A stretch of DNA of 64,000 nt, taken from Stutzerimonas kunmingensis (lineage in GTDB: Bacteria > Pseudomonadota > Gammaproteobacteria > Pseudomonadales > Pseudomonadaceae). The stretch lies in contig NZ_JACXXG010000004.1 of the NCBI RefSeq assembly GCF_014764705.1, positions 124,001-188,000 of the forward strand, given 5' to 3'. A program made the translations under genes and the position numbers. The stretch's first letter is position 1. Each line of letters opens with the position of its first letter. The notes beneath the pieces are model-generated. The model saw nothing but the letters and a program-made list of their open reading frames with translations. It was not told the origin of the DNA and ran no database searches. Shown here piece after piece: positions 51,214 to 58,219 of this stretch.

Positions 51214-52587
51214 TCAGTGTCCTTCGGAGTGTGTGGTGCTCGGCGCGCCCATGTTAAACCAGGCTCCGCGGCGCTGCAGGCGCTGAGCGAGCACGCCCAG
51301 GCAGACGCCGCGCATCAGCATGAAGCTCAGAAACGCCAGCCACAAGCCGTGATTGCCAAGCCCTTGCAGCAGCCAGCCCAGTGGCAGCGTCAGGCCTACC
51401 GCCAGGAGCATGCTGTTGCGCATCTCCCGCGCGCGGGTAGCGCCGATGAACAGCCCGTCAAGCAGATAGCTCCAGACCGCGATCAGCGGCAATGCCGCCA
51501 GATAGGGCAGGTAGGTCAGCGCGGTCTGGCGTACCTCGGGAATGTCGGTCTGCAACTGGATGAACAGCTGGCCGCCAAGCAGGAAGAACAGGCCGAAGGC
51601 GACGCTGGCCAGCAGTGACCAGCCCCCGGCGACCACCATCACCCGCTGCAGCGCGTTGCGGTCGCGGGCACCGATGGCATGCCCGCTCAAGGCTTCCACG
51701 GCATGCGCCAGTCCGTCGAGGGCGTGCGCGGTCAGCAGCAGGCCATTGAGCAGCAGGGCGTTGGCGGCGACCGTCGCATCACCCAGGCGGGTGCCCTGGA
51801 CAGTCACCAGGAAGAACACCAGTTGCAGCGCCAGCGAGCGCAGGAAGATGTCGCGGTTGACCGCCATCAGCGGCCGCCAGCTCAACCAGCGGCGCAGCGC
51901 GCGGGTATCGACTCGACCGGGATAGCGGGCCAGCGCCTTGCGGGTGAGCGCCAGGCCGAGCAGCGCGCCGCTCCATTCGGCGATCACCGAGGCGCGTGCG
52001 GCGCCGGCTACGCCCCAGTCGAGGCCGAGCACGAACCACAGGTCCAGCGCCACGTTGATCAGATTGGTGGTCAGCAGGATGGCCAGTGGCGCGCGAGCGT
52101 TCTGCGTGCCGAGGAACCAGCCGATCAGCGCATAGCTGGCCAGCGCCGCGGGCAGGCCGAACAGCCGCGTGTGGAAATAATCACGGGTGAGTTCGTTCAG
52201 TTCGGCCGAGGGCTGCATGAGCTGCAGGGCCGCGCCTTTCAGCGGCACGCCGAGCACCCCGAGCAACAGCGCGAAACCCAGGGCCAGCAGCAGCCCCTGC
52301 AGGAGGATCTGGCGCAGGGCGCCGCCGTCGTTGCGACCAGCGGCCTGGGCGGCGAAGCCCGTCGTGCCCATGCGCAGAAAGCCCATCACCCACACCAGCA
52401 GCGTATACAGGCTACCGCCGACCGCCACTGCGCCCAGCTGATGCGCGTGCGGCAGATGGCCGATCACGCTGCTGTCCACCAGTGCGACCAGCGGAACGGA
52501 TAGGTTCGACAGGATCATCGGCGCCGCCAGCGCCCACACCTTGCTGTGGGTTGGGGCGTGGCGCCAGGCGGCAAGCATGCTGGACAT
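51214..52587 (-). CDS. MATE family efflux transporter (DinF-like)
   Basis: 457 residues from ATG 52587 (GGAGG upstream). About 12 membrane helices in two homologous halves. The first half begins KVWALAAPMILSNLSVPLVALVDSSVIGHL, the signature of the DinF branch, with the SSVIGHL motif. Exports drugs or metabolites in exchange for Na+ or H+; substrate not deducible. Followed by the DUF2214 gene. Confidence 0.92.
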   Translation of the reverse strand: MSSMLAAWRHAPTHSKVWALAAPMILSNLSVPLVALVDSSVIGHLPHAHQLGAVAVGGSLYTLLVWVMGFLRMGTTGFAAQAAGRNDGGALRQILLQGLLLALGFALLLGVLGVPLKGAALQLMQPSAELNELTRDYFHTRLFGLPAALASYALIGWFLGTQNARAPLAILLTTNLINVALDLWFVLGLDWGVAGAARASVIAEWSGALLGLALTRKALARYPGRVDTRALRRWLSWRPLMAVNRDIFLRSLALQLVFFLVTVQGTRLGDATVAANALLLNGLLLTAHALDGLAHAVEALSGHAIGARDRNALQRVMVVAGGWSLLASVAFGLFFLLGGQLFIQLQTDIPEVRQTALTYLPYLAALPLIAVWSYLLDGLFIGATRAREMRNSMLLAVGLTLPLGWLLQGLGNHGLWLAFLSFMLMRGVCLGVLAQRLQRRGAWFNMGAPSTTHSEGH

Positions 52588-52663
52588 TACGGGCCTCCGG
52601 GACGGCCCGGCACTATACGTGGCATGCAATGAAAGAGGGAAAGTCCGAGCTTTAGGCTGCGCG

Positions 52664-52957
52664 TCAGTGAATCAACCAGCTCAGCAGCCACAGCCCGAGG
52701 AACAGCCAGATCAGCCCGCCGATGATCGAGCCGCGAAAGAACGCGCGGACCGCCGCAACCAGCAACAGCAGGCCGATCGCCAGTGCTACCAGGCTGATCA
52801 GCGAGCGGTCCATGCCCAGCGTACGCGATAACCCCTCGAGGAAATTGTGCCCGGCCCTGGCAAACAGGCCGAAGAAGTCGCCCAGCGCCTCGACGATGAA
52901 ACGTATGACCGCGCCCAGCGCCTGTCCCAGCCATTCGAAGAATCCTTCTACCCGCAT
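52664..52957 (-). CDS. Small membrane protein of unknown function
   Basis: 97 residues. N-terminal amphipathic part (FFEWLGQALGAVIRFIVEALGDFFGLF) and two hydrophobic helices near residues 53-72 and 75-95, ending SWLIH. No recognised family. It lies 76 nt upstream of the MATE start on the same strand, so it may belong to the same unit, with its own ribosome site GGAGAG. Confidence 0.7.
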   Translation of the reverse strand: MRVEGFFEWLGQALGAVIRFIVEALGDFFGLFARAGHNFLEGLSRTLGMDRSLISLVALAIGLLLLVAAVRAFFRGSIIGGLIWLFLGLWLLSWLIH

Positions 52958-53187
52958 GTATCACTCTCCTGAACGTTCGATTGCGGTGCCCAAGCACGGC
53001 TCTGGGCATTGGGCTCTCGAGTGCGCCCGAGAGTTCCGAACGGTCGCCGCTGCGCTGGAACCACCAGCGCAGGAGGCGGTCGGAATGTCGCTGTGAGTCC
53101 TTTACGCATCATGCGTTCCCGACCTTCATGCAACTGCAACAAGCGCCAGGCAGCCTGCCTACCATTCCCTGAGCGAGAAGACCAACG

Positions 53188-54120
53188 ATGCTGGCCATTG
53201 CCAGAGCGCGCCTGGAACGAATCACGACACTGCGCCCGGCATGGGCCTATGGCTGCGTCTTTTTCGGCCTGCTCTACGTTGTCACCGCCACTCATCTGGA
53301 TGAGCGGCTGTTCTATACGCTGAAAACCACCTGGCATGAAAGCAGCTGGGAAAGGCACAGCCTCTGGCTACCCGAATACCGGGTGAAGATCGACGCGCTG
53401 CCGGTGGCCACGGTGGAAGACAATCTTTCCGGGCTGACCTACGACGAACGCCGCGATCATCTCTGGGGCGTCGTCAATAACCCCGAAGAGCTGCTGGCGC
53501 TGGACAAGGACGGCGGCTTCCTCGCGCGCTACCCGCTGCGCGGGTTCCAGGACGTCGAGGGCGTGACCTATCTGGGTGATGACCTGCTTGTAGTGACCGA
53601 AGAGCGCAAGCAGGCGCTGGTGATCGTGCAGGTTCCCAGGATTGCCGGGCCGCTGCAGCGTACCGACGCCCGCTCCATCACTCTGGCCCTGAACGACGAG
53701 GACAATACCGGTTTCGAGGGCGTCGGGTACGACCGCGCCGGTGATCGGCTGTTCGTGGTCAAGGAGCATTCACCGCGCAAGCTCTACGAGATCCAGGGCA
53801 TCAAGCGCAGTCTGGCAGGTGACATGGACATCAAAATCATCGACCGTGAGGCCTGGATCGAGAAGCTGGACATGGCCAGTGACCTGTCCTCGGTGCACTT
53901 CGACGAGCGTACCGGCCATCTGGTGCTGCTCAGCGACGAGGCGAAGATGGTGCTGGAACTCGATGCCGAGGGCGAGCTGGTCAGCTTCCGCTCGCTCTGG
54001 AGCGGGTTTGCCGGACTCGAGCGCAGCGTGCCGCAGGCTGAAGGGATGACCTTCGATGCACAGGGCAATCTCTACCTGGTCAGCGAGCCCAACCTGTTCT
54101 ACGCCTTCGAGCACGAGTGA
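53188..54120 (+). CDS. SdiA-regulated-like (YjiK) beta-propeller protein
   Basis: 310 residues. One N-terminal membrane anchor (YGCVFFGLLYVVTATHLD, about 21-38), then a six-bladed propeller-like region: NLSGLTYDERRDHLWGVVNNPEELLALDKDG, FQDVEGVTYLGDDLLVVTEERKQALVIVQV, NTGFEGVGYDRAGDRLFVVKEHSPRKLYEI, DLSSVHFDERTGHLVLLSDEAKMVLELD and AEGMTFDAQGNLYLVSEPNLFY. This is the SdiA-regulated (PF06977) pattern. It is anchored facing the periplasm; the role is unknown. Confidence 0.88.
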   Translation: MLAIARARLERITTLRPAWAYGCVFFGLLYVVTATHLDERLFYTLKTTWHESSWERHSLWLPEYRVKIDALPVATVEDNLSGLTYDERRDHLWGVVNNPEELLALDKDGGFLARYPLRGFQDVEGVTYLGDDLLVVTEERKQALVIVQVPRIAGPLQRTDARSITLALNDEDNTGFEGVGYDRAGDRLFVVKEHSPRKLYEIQGIKRSLAGDMDIKIIDREAWIEKLDMASDLSSVHFDERTGHLVLLSDEAKMVLELDAEGELVSFRSLWSGFAGLERSVPQAEGMTFDAQGNLYLVSEPNLFYAFEHE

Positions 54121-54137
54121 CGCCCGCCGCGCACCTG

Positions 54138-54587
54138 CTAGCCGCGCTGGATCAGCCAGACGCCGGCGAAGATCAGCAGCAGACCGGAGACCTTGCCTAA
54201 GCTGATGCTGGACTGGCGAAAGCCGGCCCAGCCGAAGTGATCCAGCAGCAAGGCGACGAACAGCTGGCCGGCCAGCAATAGCGCCATGAACAGCAGCGCT
54301 CCCGTGCGCGGTGCGGCGAAGGCGGCCGTGGCGATGAAAAAGGCCCCCAGCAGCCCACCACACCATTGCCACCAGTGCAGGCCTTTGAGGGTCTGCAACG
54401 CCGGGATATCGCGCTGGACTGCCACGATGACGAACAGCGCCAGTGTTCCCACGGTAAACGAAAGCAGTGCCGCGCCCATCACGTTGCCGAGGTGACGCGC
54501 GACCTGGCCGTTGATTCCGGCCTGCAGGGGCAGCATCGCGCCGGCAATGAACGGAAGGGTGAGTAACCACCAGGCAACGGCAGGCAT
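54138..54587 (-). CDS. DMT-superfamily small membrane protein (DUF606/YdcZ)
   Basis: 149 residues, five hydrophobic helices. Motif IAGAMLPLQAGINGQVARHLGNVMGAALLSFTVG is typical of DUF606, half-size relatives of EamA transporters. GLHWWQWCGGLLGAFFIATAAFAAPRTGAL follows. Substrate unknown. Convergent with the SdiA-regulated-like gene, 17 nt apart. Confidence 0.88.
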   Translation of the reverse strand: MPAVAWWLLTLPFIAGAMLPLQAGINGQVARHLGNVMGAALLSFTVGTLALFVIVAVQRDIPALQTLKGLHWWQWCGGLLGAFFIATAAFAAPRTGALLFMALLLAGQLFVALLLDHFGWAGFRQSSISLGKVSGLLLIFAGVWLIQRG

Positions 54588-54672
54588 TTCGGATCTCCGG
54601 AATCAGGGCGCGACAGTATGGCGAGCCGGGATACGACTCGCCATAGCGGGACAGCGGTTCGCTGCGCTTGGC

Positions 54673-55230
54673 TCAGCGCGGCGGGTATTGCGACAGCACC
54701 CGTGTCACCAGCTCGCGCATGCTGCCGGCGCGTTGCTCGGGGGTGCCTTGGCGGTTGCTCAGGGTCTGCTCGGCGCTGCCGCGCCAGACCAGTTTGCCGT
54801 CAGCGGCGTCATACAGGTCGATCTGCAGCGTGCCGACCTGGTAGTCGATGGTGCGGGTGTCGGTGAACATCGGCCCACCCCAGTAGCCGTACCAGGGATT
54901 GCCCCAGGCGCCGGAGGTGGTCGTGTACTGCTGGGTACGCTGGTCGACGATGTACCAGGCCTGCACCTTGAGGTCCGCCGCTTTGCCGGCCGTGGCGGGA
55001 CGCAGTCCCTGCTGATCGAGCTGTTCGGCGATCGCCGCGCGGATGCGTTGTTCGGTGAGGTCGCTTTTGATTCGTGGATCGTCAGGTCGGTACTGCAGCG
55101 CCGGTTCCTGCCAGCCCCAGGCCCGATAGGCCGAGAAATCCCGCGTCGGATCGAAATCGCGCTGCACCTGCGGGCCCTGGCAGGCGGCTAGCGCGAAGAG
55201 CAGAGGTATCAGCAACAGGCGGCGCAACAT
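54673..55230 (-). CDS. DUF4136 lipoprotein, copy 1
   Basis: 185 residues. Lipobox LLFALAAC (Cys 17) after a short signal. DUF4136 features: DFDPTRDFSAYRAWGWQEP, then IRAAIAEQLDQQGLRPATAGKADL-type repeat and LQIDLYDAADGKLVWRGSAEQTL. Residue +2 after Cys is Gln, so outer-membrane sorting is expected. Function unknown. The next gene upstream on the strand is a paralogue. Confidence 0.88.
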   Translation of the reverse strand: MLRRLLLIPLLFALAACQGPQVQRDFDPTRDFSAYRAWGWQEPALQYRPDDPRIKSDLTEQRIRAAIAEQLDQQGLRPATAGKAADLKVQAWYIVDQRTQQYTTTSGAWGNPWYGYWGGPMFTDTRTIDYQVGTLQIDLYDAADGKLVWRGSAEQTLSNRQGTPEQRAGSMRELVTRVLSQYPPR

Positions 55231-55302
55231 GATCGTTCTCCGGGGGTGGAATCTGTTCAGTCTAGGCCTCGGCGCGGTGCTGAGTCTGCATCGCCGTCAC
55301 GC

Positions 55303-55911
55303 TCAGCGCGGCGGGTAGTCCGCCAGCGCCCGCTGCACCGCCTCGCGCAGCGCATCCTGCTGCTTGGCGCGGCTGCCGCCGCTACGTGCTTCGGCGCGAT
55401 TGCTCCAGATCGATTGGCCGGAAGCCGCGTCGAACATCTCGATACGCACCGAGAGCACCTCTTCCTCGTAGTTGCGCACGATGGGTACGCTCGTCCCCAC
55501 GCCATAACCTGAGCCGTATCCGTAGCCGCCACCGTAGCGGCCTACGCCGACATGCGGGCCGTAATCATCGTAAGTCTGCCGAATGCGGGTCTCCTTGCTG
55601 GCGCGGGCGCTGATCAACAGCTCGCCCTTGCGCTCGGCCTGCGCAGGGCGCAAGCCGAGTTGATCGAGCGCGCCGGCGACCATTTCCTGCAGCTCCTCGC
55701 CGGTGATCGACGCGGTGCCGGCCGGTGGTGCTTGCCAGCTCCAGTTCTGGTAGCTGGAAAAGTCCCTTGGCGCCGCCGGATAGATCGGTGACTGGATCTG
55801 CTCGATCGGTGGCGCCGGAGGAATCGGCGCAGATTCGTCGGTATAGGGGTTCTGGCTCTGGCAGGCTGCAAGGCCCAGGCAGAGCACCGGCAGCATGGCG
55901 CGGATCGACAT
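55303..55911 (-). CDS. DUF4136 lipoprotein, copy 2 (paralogue)
   Basis: 202 residues. Lipobox LGLAAC (Cys 17) followed by Gln, so outer-membrane sorting is expected. DFSSYQNWSWQAP, LDQLGLRPAQAERKGELLISARAS and VRIEMFDAASGQSIWSNRAEAR align with the copy downstream, and both end ADYPPR/SQYPPR. A glycine/tyrosine-rich loop (GRYGGGYGYGSGYGVG) is unique to this copy. A tandem duplication that has diverged; function unknown. Confidence 0.88.
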   Translation of the reverse strand: MSIRAMLPVLCLGLAACQSQNPYTDESAPIPPAPPIEQIQSPIYPAAPRDFSSYQNWSWQAPPAGTASITGEELQEMVAGALDQLGLRPAQAERKGELLISARASKETRIRQTYDDYGPHVGVGRYGGGYGYGSGYGVGTSVPIVRNYEEEVLSVRIEMFDAASGQSIWSNRAEARSGGSRAKQQDALREAVQRALADYPPR

Positions 55912-55929
55912 CGGTACCTCCCGGTCGGC

Positions 55930-56679
55930 TCAGAGCGGCCGACACATCCAGTGCAGGTAGCGCCCGAGACCGGCAAATTGTGGATGGCGGCGGTAGGCCA
56001 GTTCCATCTCGATCAGTTCGGCAGGCTCGGTGCGGGCCTGGAAATCGGCGGGCATGTAGTCATGGAATACGCGCACGCCACTGGTTGTTTCGACCTGCCA
56101 GTGCGGTGCGAGTTGCGCCGCCAGCTCGCGTGGGTCCAGCGGCTGCTGAGGCGTCAGGCTCTGGCGCTCGCCGGCATAGGTCTGGCTGCGCAGCTTCTTG
56201 AAATGGCCCTTGAGCAGGTTGCGGTAGATCAACGCGTCGCGGTTGTAGAAGGCCAGCGATAGCCAGCCATCGGCCGATGTCAGGCGATGCAGCACCGGCA
56301 GGATCGCCTGGGGCTCGGCCAGCCATTCCAGCACCGCGTGGCAGATCACCAGATCGAAACGGCCCTCGACCTGGCTTTCGACTGTCTGCCAGGGCGCCTG
56401 AATGAAGGTTGCCTGCTGGCCGGCTGCGGCAAACTGTTTGCGCGCGCCTTCCAGCATCGGCTCTGCCGGTTCTGCCAAGGTCACATCATGGCCCTGCTGG
56501 GCCAGCCACAGACTCATATGGCCGAGGCCGGCGCCGATATCCAGCACCCGCAGTGGCCGTTGCGGCAGGGCTTCCGTCAGGTCGGCCTGCAGCACGGCAA
56601 GGCGGATCGCGCCTTTGGCGCCGCCGTAGATCTTCTCGGCGAAGCGCGTCGCCAGCTCGTCGAAATGCCGGTCGCTCAT
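55930..56679 (-). CDS. cmoM: tRNA 5-carboxymethoxyuridine methyltransferase CmoM (SmtA)
   Basis: 249 residues from ATG 56679, coupled to the upstream MazG-like stop. SAM motif RVLDIGAGLGHMSLWLAQQGHDVTLAEP (about 44-71), DLVICHAVLEWL for motif IV and SLAFYNRDALIYRNLLKGHFKKL, characteristic of CmoM. It methylates the carboxyl of cmo5U34 in tRNAs. Confidence 0.9.
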   Translation of the reverse strand: MSDRHFDELATRFAEKIYGGAKGAIRLAVLQADLTEALPQRPLRVLDIGAGLGHMSLWLAQQGHDVTLAEPAEPMLEGARKQFAAAGQQATFIQAPWQTVESQVEGRFDLVICHAVLEWLAEPQAILPVLHRLTSADGWLSLAFYNRDALIYRNLLKGHFKKLRSQTYAGERQSLTPQQPLDPRELAAQLAPHWQVETTSGVRVFHDYMPADFQARTEPAELIEMELAYRRHPQFAGLGRYLHWMCRPL

Positions 56680-56981
56680 CGGGCGAACCGCCGCTCGTTG
56701 TCGGCCAGCTTGGCCAGCAGCGCCTGTTCCATATCGATGCCCAGCTCGCTGCACATCAAGAGCAGGTACATGAGGATGTCGCCGACTTCCTGACCGGCAT
56801 GCTCAAGTTTGTCGGCTGAGAGCTGGCGCGACTCGTCCTCGGTCTGCCACTGGAAGATTTCCACCAGCTCGGCCATTTCCACGCTGGCGGCCATGGCGAG
56901 ATTCTTGGGGCTGTGAAAGCGCTGCCAGTCGTTCTGATCGCGGATGGCGTGCAGGCGTTGGGTGATCTGTTCGATGTTCAT
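56676..56981 (-). CDS. MazG-like nucleotide pyrophosphohydrolase
   Basis: 101 residues from ATG 56981. The metal-binding pattern is clear: NLAMAASVEMAELVEIFQW (E..xE helix) and HAGQEVGDILMYLLLMCSELGID (ExxD). All-alpha NTP-PPase of the RS21-C6/MazG-like branch, cleaning non-canonical or damaged nucleotides, perhaps dCTP analogues. Overlaps cmoM by ATGA. Confidence 0.9.
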   Translation of the reverse strand: MNIEQITQRLHAIRDQNDWQRFHSPKNLAMAASVEMAELVEIFQWQTEDESRQLSADKLEHAGQEVGDILMYLLLMCSELGIDMEQALLAKLADNERRFAR

Positions 56982-57049
56982 CTGGGAGGGTGGGCGTGTT
57001 CGAAAGACGACAAGCTTCCGCCAGCGCGGCAGCGCCCGCAAGGGGCGGA

Positions 57050-58039
57050 TCAGAGACGCCGCACTTTCAGCTCACGCTCGATGGCGATCACGCCGGGACG
57101 GTAATCGCCCTGCTCGATGGCGCGGATTGCCTGTTCCAGGGTTTGCTCGGCGATCTGCTCGTGCTGCTGGGAAATCGCATTGACCCGGATCGGCAGGAAA
57201 TCCAGCAACTGCGCGTCACCAAAGGTCGCCAGCCGCAGCTGCTTTGGCCACAGCAGGCTCCGCTCGCGCAGCGCATCGAAGACGCCTTCGAGCAAGACGT
57301 AGGCGGTGGTGATCAGCGCATCGGGCAGCGGGCCGCGGTCGAGCAGGGCGAGCATCTGTTCACGGCCGCACGCCCGGCTGAACTGTTCGGCCTGCAGGAT
57401 GCTGACCTGACCGCTGTGCTGCGACAGTGCCTGGCGAAAACCTTCCTCGCGCTGCTGGCTGATGGGCAATGCCGGGCGTGCGCTGATCAGGGCGATATGG
57501 GCGGCGGCCGGAACTGCCAGCGAGCGGGTGAGCAGGGCGGCCGCTTCGCAATCATCGCTGACCACCGAGCAGAAGTGCTCGGCGTCCAGCGCGCGGTCGA
57601 GGGCGATCACCGGCGTGCCAGCCGCCTGCACCTTGCGATAGCTCTGGTCGTCGGCCGGTAGGCAGCTGGCGACGATCAGCGCATCGCAGCGGCGCGAGCG
57701 CAGCAGCTGGATGACCTGGCGCTCGGTGTCCGGCTCGTCGTCCGTCCCGGCGATCAGCAACTGGTAGCCGCGCTGTCGCGCACGCTGCTCGAGCAGTTTG
57801 GCCAGACGCGCGTAGCTGGGGTTTTCCAGATCCGGAACGATGAAGCCGAGGGTGCGCGACTGCCCGCGGCGCAGGCCAGCCGCCTGCTGGTCGAGCTGAA
57901 AGCCCTGCTGTTCGGCCACGGCCATCACCCGCTCGACCGTGGCCGCGCTGATACGGCGCTGCGCGGCCTTGCCATTGAGCACATAGCTGGCGGTGGTTAC
58001 CGAAACGTTGGCGAGGCGGGCGATGTCGGTCAGTTTCAA
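57050..58039 (-). CDS. fruR: Fructose repressor FruR/Cra (TTG start)
   Basis: 329 residues from TTG 58039 (AGGA 8 nt upstream); no ATG or GTG gives a complete helix-turn-helix. LacI family: LTDIARLANVSVTTASYVLNGKAAQRRISAATVERV at the N-terminus and a periplasmic-binding-like effector domain with IVPDLENPSYARLAKLLEQRAR. It represses fruBKA; fructose 1-phosphate releases it. A perfect Cra operator lies in the gap to fruB. Confidence 0.93.
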   Translation of the reverse strand: MKLTDIARLANVSVTTASYVLNGKAAQRRISAATVERVMAVAEQQGFQLDQQAAGLRRGQSRTLGFIVPDLENPSYARLAKLLEQRARQRGYQLLIAGTDDEPDTERQVIQLLRSRRCDALIVASCLPADDQSYRKVQAAGTPVIALDRALDAEHFCSVVSDDCEAAALLTRSLAVPAAAHIALISARPALPISQQREEGFRQALSQHSGQVSILQAEQFSRACGREQMLALLDRGPLPDALITTAYVLLEGVFDALRERSLLWPKQLRLATFGDAQLLDFLPIRVNAISQQHEQIAEQTLEQAIRAIEQGDYRPGVIAIERELKVRRL

Positions 58040-58115
58040 CAGAGGGTCCTGAGACGGGTGGTATGAACTCGGGCTTCTAGAATTACCCAATATTGCGTAA
58101 TGTGCCAGCCTTAGG

Positions 58116-58127
58116 TGAAACGTTTCA
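58116..58127. promoter_or_regulatory. Cra/FruR operator
   Basis: Perfect 12-bp palindrome TGAAACGTTTCA, differing by one base from the TTAAACGTTTCA recognised by Cra of P. putida. It lies 77 nt upstream of the fruR TTG and 93 nt upstream of the fruB ATG, so it can serve both divergent genes. Confidence 0.85.
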
Positions 58128-58219
58128 GCAGTGTTTCGGTCTGAAGCGCCAGCCCAGGATTCGGGCAAAGCCGGCTTGACCGTCGGCCACAACAATCGCG
58201 AGCCCCGCAGGAGTTCTCC

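Noticed and set aside
52958-53187. Small coding frame between the membrane protein and the SdiA-regulated-like gene
   Set aside because: Frames here are arginine/serine-rich shadows without a ribosome site; I see no gene in this gap.
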